From Methylomarinum sp. Ch1-1 (GTDB lineage: Bacteria; Pseudomonadota; Gammaproteobacteria; Methylococcales; Methylomonadaceae), in contig NZ_CP157743.1 of NCBI RefSeq assembly GCF_030717995.2, positions 2,754,501 through 2,818,500 on the forward strand: a stretch of DNA of 64,000 nt. Reading direction: 5' to 3'. The position numbers and the translations under genes were made by a program. Numbering within the stretch: position 1 is the stretch's first letter; every line of letters starts with the position of its first letter. The notes under the pieces are model-generated. The model ran no database searches, was not told where the DNA came from, and saw only the letters and a program-made list of their open reading frames with translations. Of this stretch, positions 1-8,581 are shown piece after piece.

Positions 1-1867
1 GCAACTTCAATTTGTCGCCCAGGTGGACGTGATGATGATAGGCATAGGGTTCGGTCACGAAGATCGTGTCTTGCCGGTTGAAGGCCTTCCAGACATCCGG
101 TATTTGTTGCTTGAAAATGAAGCCTTGTTTGGCCTGTTCGTTTAATTCAAACACGGAAACCCGGGTCCGCTGCTCGCCGACAAATAATTGCGTGCGCAGC
201 ACGCTGCTCAGTCGGGCAACGTCCGGCAAAGCGGCCAATTGGTCGCGCAGACGCCGGTCTTGTCGGGCTTTATCGGCCGCCTCGTCGTTGCCGGCGACCG
301 AGACATAAAGATCGGCCCGCAGGCTGGTTTGCAGCCAATCCGAAACCGTTTGGCGAAAGCTGCCAATCATCAAGTCCATGCCGATCGCGGCCGCAACGGC
401 AATCATCAAGGTCGCGATGGCCAGCCCGGTGCGGCTGATTTCGGCTCGCACCATTCTGGCCGGCAGCCGGATCAATACGCCCGACGTCTGCGGCAGCGCT
501 TTTTCCAGCAGGCGCATCAATCCATAGGTCGCCGACGGCATCAACAGCGCAAAGCCGAACAGCATCAGGAAGATGCTGATCAGACCGGGCAAGACGGCCT
601 GATCGGTCCACAAGACCAGGGCGGCGCTGCTCATCAACAACAGCACCGCCAAGCCGGCCGCCGATAGCAAAAGGCGATGCATCGACGATTCCAGTTGCGA
701 ACGCGCCAGCGTCAGTCGGGGGGAGTGCCGGGTCGCTTCCCAGGCCGGCGCCAACACGGCCAGCAAGGTCGCGGCTATCCCCAATACGACGGCCTTGCCG
801 ATCTGTTGCGGGCTAATCAGCAGGGCGGTTTGGTCGACATGAAAGTAAAACAGGTTGACCGTGCCGGCAACTAGGCGCAGCAAGCCGTGCCCGAGCATGA
901 TGCCGAGGGCTATGCCTAATGTTGTGCCGATCAGTCCCAACCATAGCGCTTCGCTCAGCATCAGACGGAAAACCTGCCGCCGGGTGACGCCCATCGCGCG
1001 CAGACAACCGATCAGCCGCCGGCGCTGTATGACCAGAAAGGTCATGGTGTTGTAGATCAGGAACATGCCGACCAATAACGACAGCATGCCCAGGGCCGTC
1101 AGATTCAGCGAGAAGGCTTGCGTCATTTGTCGCAGCGAGGCCTGTTGATTTTCGAGCGGAATCAGCAATACATCGTTAGGCAAGTATTGTTTAATGCGTT
1201 TCAGGCGCTGATCTTGATCGGCTTTGCTATAGACATGGATCGCGCTAAGTTTTCCGATCATGCCGAGAATTTCTTGGGCCGTCGCGATATCGGTGATCAG
1301 CAAGTTGTCCAACAATTCCCCGGCGACCGATTCGTCCTCGGGCAGCCAGCCCAACACGGTCAGTTCGTGGCGTTTATCCCGGCTTTCGATCACGAAGTGC
1401 TCGCCGATTTTTACACCGAACTTGGCCGCGGTCCGGCGGCTGATGAGGACGCTGTTCGGCTCGGTCATCAGGCCTCGGCCATAGGTGGCGGTATTTTGTT
1501 GTTGCCAGTCCGATTGTAAGCGGGAAGCTGTCAGCGGGTCGAATGCATGGACTTTAAGGAGTGTGTCCGGGTCGGCAACCGCCGCGACATAACCTTCGAT
1601 GACCGGCGTCAGCCCGTGTATTCCGTGCTTGACTCGTAGACGCGTGTACAGTTTCTCGTCCAGTCCGCCGGCGCTGGCGCTTATGCGGTGGGAGGCTTTG
1701 CCGGACAGTGTGCGCGTCGTCTGGATAAAGGCGTTTAAAGAGCTGTCCAGCGTCAGGTCGATCGAGACGACGACGGCCACGCCCAAGGTGATTCCCAATA
1801 GCGCCAGACCCAATTGCCAGGGGTGGCGGTATAAAAAGTTGCGGCTGGCTTTGTTTAACAGGCTCAT
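1..1867 (-). CDS. ABC transporter permease with FtsX-type domains (YbbP-like), cut by window edge
   Basis: This is the membrane component of an ABC system whose ATPase lies just upstream. The frame stays open from ATG at 1867 to the first base of the window (about 622 codons), so the C-terminus is missing. One N-terminal membrane helix (about residues 14-35) is followed by a large extracytoplasmic domain. A first FtsX-like block of three helices starts near residue 247. A hydrophobic middle section and a second periplasmic domain follow. Two FtsX blocks in one long chain is the layout of YbbP-type permeases rather than single-block LolC/E or MacB. The start overlaps the ATPase stop by 4 bp (ATGA), so the two are translationally coupled. 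Substrate is unknown; relatives move lipids, lipoproteins or peptides out of the inner membrane. Confidence 0.85.
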   Translation of the reverse strand, partial: MSLLNKASRNFLYRHPWQLGLALLGITLGVAVVVSIDLTLDSSLNAFIQTTRTLSGKASHRISASAGGLDEKLYTRLRVKHGIHGLTPVIEGYVAAVADPDTLLKVHAFDPLTASRLQSDWQQQNTATYGRGLMTEPNSVLISRRTAAKFGVKIGEHFVIESRDKRHELTVLGWLPEDESVAGELLDNLLITDIATAQEILGMIGKLSAIHVYSKADQDQRLKRIKQYLPNDVLLIPLENQQASLRQMTQAFSLNLTALGMLSLLVGMFLIYNTMTFLVIQRRRLIGCLRAMGVTRRQVFRLMLSEALWLGLIGTTLGIALGIMLGHGLLRLVAGTVNLFYFHVDQTALLISPQQIGKAVVLGIAATLLAVLAPAWEATRHSPRLTLARSQLESSMHRLLLSAAGLAVLLLMSSAALVLWTDQAVLPGLISIFLMLFGFALLMPSATYGLMRLLEKALPQTSGVLIRLPARMVRAEISRTGLAIATLMIAVAAAIGMDLMIGSFRQTVSDWLQTSLRADLYVSVAGNDEAADKARQDRRLRDQLAALPDVARLSSVLRTQLFVGEQRTRVSVFELNEQAKQGFIFKQQIPDVWKAFNRQDTIFVTEPYAYHHHVHLGDKLKL

Positions 1868-2559
1868 CGATGTTTGCTCAGCTCATTCAAGCGCTTGTCG
1901 TGGATTGTGAACACCCGGTCGGCCTGCCCGGTCAGTTCTTGACTGTGAGTCGCCATGATCAGGGTCTTGCCGGTTTGGCGCACCAGTTCGTTGAGCAGGG
2001 ACATGACCCGGTCGCCGGTTTCCAGGTCCAGGTTTCCGGTCGGTTCGTCGGCCAGGATGATATCCGGATCGTGGATCAGCGCCCGGGCAATCGCAACGCG
2101 TTGTTGTTCGCCGCCGGATAAGCGATCCGGGTAGGTATCGGCGCGTTCGGCCAGTCCCAGTCGTTGCAATAACGACAACACCTTTTCCCGGTCAACGGGG
2201 TTGATTGCCTTGATCAGCTCCAGCGGCAATAACAGATTTTCGGCAACCGTCAGGGTGGGAATCAGATTGTATGCCTGGAACACGAAGCCTATGTGGCGGC
2301 GACGGAATAAGGTTCTTTGTTGTTCGGATAAATCATTCAGCAGCGTGTCGTGCACGCATACAGTGCCTTCGTCGGGCAGGTCGATGCCGCTGATCAGATT
2401 GAGTAAGGTCGATTTTCCCGAGCCGCTGCGGCCGAGCAAGACGATGAATTCGCCGGCGGTGACCGATAAAGACAACTCGGCGAGGATCTGATGGCGTTGT
2501 CCGGATTCCCGGTAATCCTTGCCCAATCCATTGAGTTCTACGGCGTTGCTTGTGCTCAT
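1864..2559 (-). CDS. ABC transporter ATP-binding protein (LolD/YbbA-like)
   Basis: This 231-residue cytoplasmic ATPase powers the adjacent FtsX-type permease. The Walker A motif GRSGSGKST is at residues 43-51, the Q-loop Gln at 95, the signature LSGGE at 147-151 and the Walker B Asp-Glu at 171-172. The ADEPTGNLD sequence at Walker B is characteristic of the MacB/LolD/FtsE group. Length fits the family. The stop overlaps the permease start by 4 bp. The pair resembles YbbA/YbbP, but LolD-like function cannot be excluded from the ATPase alone. Confidence 0.9.
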   Translation of the reverse strand: MSTSNAVELNGLGKDYRESGQRHQILAELSLSVTAGEFIVLLGRSGSGKSTLLNLISGIDLPDEGTVCVHDTLLNDLSEQQRTLFRRRHIGFVFQAYNLIPTLTVAENLLLPLELIKAINPVDREKVLSLLQRLGLAERADTYPDRLSGGEQQRVAIARALIHDPDIILADEPTGNLDLETGDRVMSLLNELVRQTGKTLIMATHSQELTGQADRVFTIHDKRLNELSKHR

Positions 2560-2960
2560 GGTATTTATCCGGTCTGTTTAAGCCTGTCGATAAGGATGGT
2601 GTCATGCCCATGACGAGGTTAGCGTCTCTCTCCCCATCTTAGCATTCGATATCAAAGGTGGCGTCTATGCTGACCTGTGGCAATCATTATAATTTCAGAT
2701 TGCGGACGGAGTTGCAAACTCCGTCCGGCTTCGGGACCGTAGGAGCGCCGCCCTCGGCGCGAATGGGAGGCGATGCGCTTCGCGTTGCTCAGCGGCATCC
2801 TACTTATTACGCAGCGGTTTCAATCAATCACGATAGGGTATGCGTCGACGACAGAATACATGGCAATCCTCGGTACATCGACGCTGGCGTTGCGATACAA
2901 TCGTTTTGATGGATCGGTCAATTCCCCTTTTTTATATCACCGTACATTCCGAGGACCCTC
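2560..2960. other. Divergent intergenic region with hairpins and a dispersed repeat
   Basis: This region separates two divergent ABC transporter units. It holds a perfect 11 bp stem (2703-2713 with 2717-2727, loop GCA). It also holds a nested palindrome at 2739-2803: an inner stem GCGCCG/CGGCGC and an outer stem GTAGGA/TCCTAC. The first 25 bases of that palindrome (2739-2763) recur exactly in reverse complement at 8134-8158. Promoters for both flanking units should lie here, but I cannot assign -35/-10 boxes with confidence. Confidence 0.6.
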
Positions 2961-4730
2961 ATGCCCGAAACTCGCAACGGCTTTCGCCGACTGAGTGCAC
3001 TGAAACAATTAAGCGGATTTTTTAAACCTTATCGCTTACGGCTGCTGTTGGCTCTGGTGGTGCTGCTGGTTGCAGCCGCCGCGACGTTGGCATTGCCGGT
3101 GGCGATCAAGCTGTTGATCGACAAGGGTTATGTGTTGCAGCAGGCTGAGATGCTGCGACGCTATTTCATCGTGCTGTTGGCGATCATCGCGGTCATGGCG
3201 GTATTTGCGGCGGCGCGTTACTATCTGGTCATGTGGCTGGGCGAACGCATCGTCGCCGATATACGCATCAAGCTGTATCGCCATGTGCTGAGCATGGAAC
3301 CGGCTTTTTTCGAAACGACTCGCACCGGCGAGGTGTTGTCACGGCTGACCACCGACACCACGCTGGTGCAGTCGGTGGTTGGCGCCGGCATTTCGGTGAC
3401 CTTGCGCTGCTCCTTGTTATTGATCGGCAGTCTGATCATGTTGTCGGTCACCAATTTAGAGCTGACCGGCTTGATCCTGATCCTGGTGCCGCTGATTTTG
3501 CTGCCATTGATCTTCTTCGGGCGTAAGGTCAGGCGCTTGTCGAAAAAGAATCAAGACTGCATCGCCGAGTCCAGCGCGATAGCCGGCGAGACCTTCAATG
3601 CGATACAGGTCCTGCAATCCTATAACCTCGATCAGTTTTTCAATCATCGATTCGGCTTATCGGTGGAACATGCATTCGCCACCGCCCGTCATCGTTTAAC
3701 GGCTAGGGCCTTGCTGTCGGCCTTTGCCATCTTCACCGTATTCGGCGCCCTGTTGGCGATTGTTTGGCTGGGAGCACAATGGGTGCAGGCCGGTAAAATA
3801 ACGCTGGGAGAGCTGAGCCAGTTTCTGCTATACGGTGTCATGGTCGCCACCAATGCCGCGGCGTTGAGCGAAGTCTGGGGCGATATCCAACGCGCCGCCG
3901 GGGCGATGGAGCGCATCCTGGAATTACTGCATACTCAGTCTGGTCTGATCGTTCCCCGCCAGCCTCAGCCTATACCGGATATCATCGCTAAAGGCGTTGA
4001 ATTTCGCGATGTGCGTTTCAATTATCCTTCCCGTCCGCAGCAGCATGCGTTGCGGAACTTTTCCTTGGATGTCTCTCCCGGCGAAACCGTCGCTCTGGTG
4101 GGGCCGTCGGGCGCCGGCAAGAGCACGGTGTTTCAACTCTTGCTGCGTTTCTATACACCGCAGCAGGGACGGATCACCGTGGCCGGTGTCGATATCGTCG
4201 CCGCCGATCCCGGACAGCTTCGGGAAAGGATCGCGATCGTGCCGCAGGAAACGGCTATTTTCGCGGCCAGCGTCAGGGAAAATATCCGTTTCGGCCGACT
4301 CGACGCCGGTGACGAAGACATCGTCAAGGCCGCCGAAGCGGCGGCGGCCGATCAGTTCATCCGCGCTCTGCCGGAGGGGTATGACACGTTTTTGGGTGAA
4401 CGGGGGCTCAGATTGTCGGCCGGTCAACGCCAACGCATCGCGATCGCCAGAGCGATACTGAAGAATGCGCCAATTCTATTGTTGGATGAGGCGACCAGTT
4501 CGCTGGATGCCGAAAGTGAAAAATTGGTTCAAACTGCCTTGCAGCATTTAATGGAGAAACGCACGACACTGGTGATCGCTCATCGTTTGGCTACGGTGTT
4601 GCAAGCCGATCGTATTGTGGTGATCAATCATGGACAAATCGTCGCCAGCGGCACGCACCGGGAGTTATTAAAACAACAGGGTCTTTATGCCAGACTGGCG
4701 GCGCTGCAATTTGGGAATCTGGACATATAG
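2961..4730 (+). CDS. ABC exporter, fused transmembrane and ATPase domains (MsbA-like)
   Basis: This 589-residue half-transporter of the type IV (B-type) exporter class should work as a homodimer in the inner membrane. Six predicted helices fill residues 20-320 and the nucleotide-binding domain fills 340-580. Walker A (GPSGAGKST) is near residue 380, the signature LSAGQRQR near 484 and Walker B (ILLLDEATSSLD) near 505. The H-loop is in VIAHRLAT. The GAGG at 2951-2954 is well placed for the ATG at 2961. MsbA moves lipid A, but many relatives export lipids, peptides or drugs, and nothing nearby fixes the substrate. It appears to be a single-gene unit. Confidence 0.88.
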   Translation: MPETRNGFRRLSALKQLSGFFKPYRLRLLLALVVLLVAAAATLALPVAIKLLIDKGYVLQQAEMLRRYFIVLLAIIAVMAVFAAARYYLVMWLGERIVADIRIKLYRHVLSMEPAFFETTRTGEVLSRLTTDTTLVQSVVGAGISVTLRCSLLLIGSLIMLSVTNLELTGLILILVPLILLPLIFFGRKVRRLSKKNQDCIAESSAIAGETFNAIQVLQSYNLDQFFNHRFGLSVEHAFATARHRLTARALLSAFAIFTVFGALLAIVWLGAQWVQAGKITLGELSQFLLYGVMVATNAAALSEVWGDIQRAAGAMERILELLHTQSGLIVPRQPQPIPDIIAKGVEFRDVRFNYPSRPQQHALRNFSLDVSPGETVALVGPSGAGKSTVFQLLLRFYTPQQGRITVAGVDIVAADPGQLRERIAIVPQETAIFAASVRENIRFGRLDAGDEDIVKAAEAAAADQFIRALPEGYDTFLGERGLRLSAGQRQRIAIARAILKNAPILLLDEATSSLDAESEKLVQTALQHLMEKRTTLVIAHRLATVLQADRIVVINHGQIVASGTHRELLKQQGLYARLAALQFGNLDI

Positions 4731-4741
4731 ATTTTGAGCAT

Positions 4742-4773
4742 CAGTGGGAGCGTGAACCGCTCCGACTGATTTT
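4742..4773 (+). terminator. Terminator-like hairpin after the ABC exporter
   Basis: An interrupted stem (CAGT.GGAGCG with CGCTCC.ACTG, loop TGAAC) begins 12 bp after the stop codon and is followed by ATTTT. The T-run is short, so efficiency is uncertain. Confidence 0.4.
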
Positions 4774-4899
4774 GCGCTCGTACTCAGTCATGTTTTGAAC
4801 GCCAATTTAAACGGAATAAAACAGGGGCCCGACATGAATCATAACGTAGTGGATCTTGAGCGGGCCGGGGTATGTAAAGCCATACGCATCAAGGTTTTT

Positions 4900-5024
4900 T
4901 GGCGGCTTGCTTCGCGAAGCCGCCTGTCGCTATGCAGGTCAACGAGGTCCTGAACGATTCAGCCGACCGTGACTAGAGTAAGTTAAACGTTTGGGGCGGG
5001 TTAAATAACCCGCCCCGCCCAGAG
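4900..5024. repeat. Dispersed palindromic repeat, left member of an inverted pair
   Basis: It contains the GGCGGCTTGCTTCGCGAAGCCGCC palindrome type and then about 100 bp that recur inverted at 8016-8120 with few mismatches. The most conserved part is the hairpin GGGGCGGGTTAAATAACCCGC at about 4994-5014, next to AGTTAAACGTTT. The two copies bracket the radical SAM/hot-dog gene pair. Relatives of the same family occur near 8.3, 30.0-30.7 and 44.5 kb. Confidence 0.75.
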
Positions 5025-5051
5025 ATTGCTATTCTCGGACAGCCTCCTAGC

Positions 5052-5981
5052 CTAAGTTTGTCCGAGGTTTTTCAGGATTTCCTCTAACGGCACCAGGTTC
5101 ATTTTGGCGCGGAACAATATTTCGTTGTGTTCCAATAAACCGTAGCATTCATAGGTGCGGAGCATGATATTGGTTTGATTCAGCGTATTTTCCCGGGATT
5201 CCGGCAATTGCTTGACCAGGATATGTAATGTGTCATTGTCCTTGACCTGGCTCAGGTGATGTCGATCCACGGAGAGTTCGTGTGATGTGTAAACCATCGG
5301 ATTACTTTTGAAATCATGATCTTCCAACTGGGCCTTTTCCAGCAGTGCGCCGGAAGTCAAGCTGCAGGGAAATATTTCCGGGTAATGAGCGAGATGATTC
5401 AATTCGTCGAAATAATCGGATTGTTCGGCTAATGAACCGGAGAGAAAGTTCTTGGCGTTGCCGTTATGCATGTATTTATGTTTCAGAAAATAATCACTGC
5501 CGGGCACCATGGTCTTATCCTTCAGCTTGTTTAAGTCTGGCAATTGATCGAAAGAGGTAGCGGCTAGAAACAAGGGGTCATGAGTCTCCTTCTTGAAGCC
5601 CAGTAAAATCGTCTTGTTTTCCGATTTCAGTGCGATACGATTGCCCAATGTCAGATTGGGGATGGTCTTGATCAGCGTTTTCTTGATATCGAGATGGAAC
5701 TCTTGGCGCGGGCGCAGCGCATTGACGAAGGTGATCTGGTAATTGCTGAAACGTAGATCGTTTTGTTCGATGATCTGATTCTCATGATTGGCCTCCCGAT
5801 ATAGGCGCATCTGATATTCGATGAAGGTGTTCAGCTGAAAGCCGAGAACGATGGGGCCTTTGAATGGATTATGGGTGATTTGCAGCCACTTGTGTTTGTC
5901 ATGGAACAGGTTAAAGTCATCCGATGCGTTTCTGGCGACTTCCAAATGAATCTGTTCAAAGACGAAAGCTGGGTCTTTCAT
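5052..5981 (-). CDS. Hot-dog fold (MaoC/R-hydratase-like) protein of unknown function
   Basis: This 309-residue protein is encoded directly after the radical SAM gene. Its N-terminal part carries D22-x-N24-x-x-H27, the Asp/His signature of the R-specific enoyl hydratase (MaoC) branch of hot-dog proteins, followed by a PIVLGFQ stretch like the family's central helix. The length suggests two hot-dog units, with the second less clear. I prefer ATG at 5981 because it gives a 4 bp ATGA overlap with the upstream stop; a second ATG at 5993 is possible. The context suggests it handles an acyl-CoA or acyl-ACP intermediate made or used by the radical SAM partner. That role is inference, and the exact reaction is unknown. 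Confidence 0.65.
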   Translation of the reverse strand: MKDPAFVFEQIHLEVARNASDDFNLFHDKHKWLQITHNPFKGPIVLGFQLNTFIEYQMRLYREANHENQIIEQNDLRFSNYQITFVNALRPRQEFHLDIKKTLIKTIPNLTLGNRIALKSENKTILLGFKKETHDPLFLAATSFDQLPDLNKLKDKTMVPGSDYFLKHKYMHNGNAKNFLSGSLAEQSDYFDELNHLAHYPEIFPCSLTSGALLEKAQLEDHDFKSNPMVYTSHELSVDRHHLSQVKDNDTLHILVKQLPESRENTLNQTNIMLRTYECYGLLEHNEILFRAKMNLVPLEEILKNLGQT

Positions 5982-7879
5982 GGTTGTAAGCATTGTTCAA
6001 TTAAGTCGGGAGCGATATCGGGTTCGGCGACGCTTTTATCAAACCAGAAATTCAGTGGATAGTCGAAGCCGATGCCATGCATATAATTATAAAGCGCTTT
6101 GTTCAGGCCGCGCCCCAATAATTCATGGTCGGCCGCGACCGGGTCGATATATGCGACTTCGTTTTCGGCGAAGCGCACATTCGGGTTCGGCTGTAAGCGT
6201 ACTTGATAGCGTTCGGGGTGCTGTCCGACAGGGCTATGGACTGTCGCGGCGAAACGGTGCCAATAAGCCGATTGGAAACATCCGTTCAGCATCATTTGCC
6301 TGACCATTTCCAGCGATTCCACCGTTTCCGCCTCGGTCTGACTCGGAAAACCATACATCAGATAGGCGTGAACCAAGACGCCGGCGTCGGCGAAATGTCG
6401 GGTGACTTGGGCGACCTGCGCCACGCTGACGCCTTTGTTCATCAGTCGCAACAGTCGATCAGAGGCGACTTCCAGGCCGCCGCTGACGGCGACGCAGCCG
6501 GACTCGGCCAGCAGCCTGCATTTTTCGGCGCTGAAGGTCTTTTCGAAACGAATATTTCCCCACCAGGTTATCACGATTTCCCGTTCGATCAGTTTTTTCG
6601 CCAACGCGAACAGGACTTTTGGCGGCGCGGCCTCATCGACGAAATGAAAGCCGGTCTGGCCGGTTTCGGCGATTAGGCTTTCGATGCGGTCGACGATGAT
6701 ATCGGCGCCGGCTTCGTCGTAATGACCGATATAATTGAGGCTGATGTCACAGAAGCTGCATTTCTTCCAGTAACAGCCGTGCGCGACGGTCAGCTTGTTC
6801 CAACGCCCGTCGCTCCAGATTCGATGCATCGGATTGAGCATTTCGCACAACGACAAATAGCGGTCCAACACCAGGCCTTCATAACTGGGCGCGCCGGTGC
6901 TCTGATGGGGAAAGTCCTGAAGTTCGGGGTTGTCCGGATGATAGAAAACCTTGCCGCCTTTGAGCCGGTAGGTGCGGAATAATTGTTCGACGGGACGTTG
7001 ACCCCGCAGATGTTCCAGCAGCGTCAGCAGCGGTCGTTCGCCGTCATCCAAGGTGATGTAATCGACAAATTCGAACAGACGGGGATCTTTCAAGGTACGC
7101 AGCTCGGTATTGACGAAGCCGCCGCCCAACACGATCTTGATATCTGGCGCGATGCGCCGGCAATGATCGGCGATCTCCAGCGCACCGAGCATATTGCCGG
7201 GGAAGGGCACGGTAATGCCCACGACATCGGCTTGCGTTTCGTCCAGACAGGTCTCCAGCAGCTGGCCCAGCAATTGTCGGGGATAGCTGTCGGTTTCCGT
7301 CAATTGCCGATACAAGTCATCGAAACAAGGGTTACTGGCAGCCAGGCGCTCGCCATAGCGTGATACCTCGAAGTTCGGATCGACACCGTCTTTGATCACG
7401 GCAATTATATCGTTGATAAACAGCGTCGCCAGGTATTTCGCCTTATCCTGTATGCCTAGCGCACCGAAAGCCTGTTCCAATACCTCGCCGGACATCTCTT
7501 CCATCTGATGCAAGGCCTCAAATTGCGGGCCTTCCGGCAGAAATCGGCGCGAGGCGATGCGCAGCGCCAAACTGGGGTCTTTGCCCTGCAGAAAACGGAC
7601 GCAGGATTCGATACGCTGTTGATAGAGTGGGTAGTGACTAAAAAAGTGATAAATCGAGTCCGGCAGCTGATCGTCGTCAACTTCCGCATAGCGGTCTTCG
7701 ACAATTCGGTATATATCCGCCAGTCCTTGTCGATTCAGCATCGTCAACAATAACTCGATCGCCAAGTCACGTTGCGTCGCCTGATAGCCCTGATGCCTTA
7801 AAAAGCCGGTTAGATAGGCCGTCGCCGGGTAGGGCGTATTCAACTGGGTCATGGGCGGGGTTAACAGCAGAATTTTCAT
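5978..7879 (-). CDS. B12-binding-domain radical SAM protein
   Basis: This protein of about 633 residues has an N-terminal cobalamin-binding-like Rossmann segment opening with KILLLTPP. A second such segment has DVVGITVPFPGN and VLGGGFVN. The radical SAM core starts at C369. The cluster cysteines C369, C374 and C377 are spaced CX4CX2C rather than the usual CX3CX2C, and I confirmed this codon by codon. Downstream, VSGGLEVASDRLLRLMNKG and YLMYGFPSQTEAE are typical radical SAM core elements. ATG at 7879 is chosen because the family starts at the KILLLTPP strand; a TTG at 7909 would add ten residues. Relatives methylate or rearrange unreactive carbons. Coupling to a hot-dog protein points to lipid or polyketide chemistry, which is inference. 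Confidence 0.75.
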   Translation of the reverse strand: MKILLLTPPMTQLNTPYPATAYLTGFLRHQGYQATQRDLAIELLLTMLNRQGLADIYRIVEDRYAEVDDDQLPDSIYHFFSHYPLYQQRIESCVRFLQGKDPSLALRIASRRFLPEGPQFEALHQMEEMSGEVLEQAFGALGIQDKAKYLATLFINDIIAVIKDGVDPNFEVSRYGERLAASNPCFDDLYRQLTETDSYPRQLLGQLLETCLDETQADVVGITVPFPGNMLGALEIADHCRRIAPDIKIVLGGGFVNTELRTLKDPRLFEFVDYITLDDGERPLLTLLEHLRGQRPVEQLFRTYRLKGGKVFYHPDNPELQDFPHQSTGAPSYEGLVLDRYLSLCEMLNPMHRIWSDGRWNKLTVAHGCYWKKCSFCDISLNYIGHYDEAGADIIVDRIESLIAETGQTGFHFVDEAAPPKVLFALAKKLIEREIVITWWGNIRFEKTFSAEKCRLLAESGCVAVSGGLEVASDRLLRLMNKGVSVAQVAQVTRHFADAGVLVHAYLMYGFPSQTEAETVESLEMVRQMMLNGCFQSAYWHRFAATVHSPVGQHPERYQVRLQPNPNVRFAENEVAYIDPVAADHELLGRGLNKALYNYMHGIGFDYPLNFWFDKSVAEPDIAPDLIEQCLQP

Positions 7880-7909
7880 CGATTTCGTTGCGAGCAAAAA
7901 TCCTTGCAA

Positions 7910-8581
7910 TTATAAGTTAAAAAGTTGACTGAAAATAGCGACGAGGTCTCCGCGCTCAGGGTTCCCTCATTAAAAAGTACCTGAACCAACCCATTGGTTA
8001 ATATCGCATCATCCCTCTGGGCGGGGCGGGTTATTTAACCCGCCCCAAACGTTTAACTGACTCTAGTCTCGGTTGAACCGTTCATAACCTCGGTGACCCG
8101 CATTTCGCATAGCGACATGCGGACTACTTGCTTTTCGCGCCGAGGGCGGCGCTCCTACGCAAAGCACCGTCTTGCCTTCGGATGTGCCGAACTGCGTGAA
8201 GCGCATCAAAAACCGGTGCGCTTCCTATCGTCAGTACACCTTACCGCATCGTAGGGCGGCTTCGCGAAGCAAGCCGCCAAAAACCGCCACTGGAGCAAAA
8301 TTGGCCGTGCACGCGAGGCGGGGTATTTAAAGCACCCTAAACGTTTAACTTACTTTAGGCGTATTTGTCGTTAAATTCTGTTTTGCCACTCATTCATTTA
8401 ATGAGGTAGCCCTGTCGCCGCGCTGATTTTGGTGAACTTTTTATCTTGACTTTGCAGGAAAATTTTTTTAACTTTTGCTTAACAGCAGATAATACTTGAC
8501 TAAGGAACTTTGTTATTTTTAATTTGATTTAAGTTTAAAGCCGACTTTTTGTCAGCGTTAATTAGCATTAGGTGATGACGT
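7910..8581. other. Long intergenic region filled with dispersed repeats
   Basis: No gene is supported here. The segment 8016-8120 is the right member of the inverted pair with 4900-5024. From 8134 to about 8340 it matches the unit of the 30 kb tandem array, including the CTTGCCTTCGGATGTGCCGA box and the GGCGGCTTCGCGAAGCAAGC palindrome. The stretch 8335-8435, from CCCTAAACGTTTAACTTAC to AATGAGGTAGCCCTG, recurs almost exactly at 30680-30765. The A+T-rich 8440-8580 probably holds the promoter of the next gene. Confidence 0.65.
8016..8120. repeat. Dispersed palindromic repeat, right member of an inverted pair
   Basis: The reverse complement matches 4922-5024 over about 100 bp, including the CTAGAGT-(A/C)-AGTTAAACGTTT block and the GGGGCGGGTT/AACCCGCCCC hairpin. 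The innermost shared bases are CTCTGGGCGGGG here and CCCCGCCCAGAG on the left. Confidence 0.75.
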
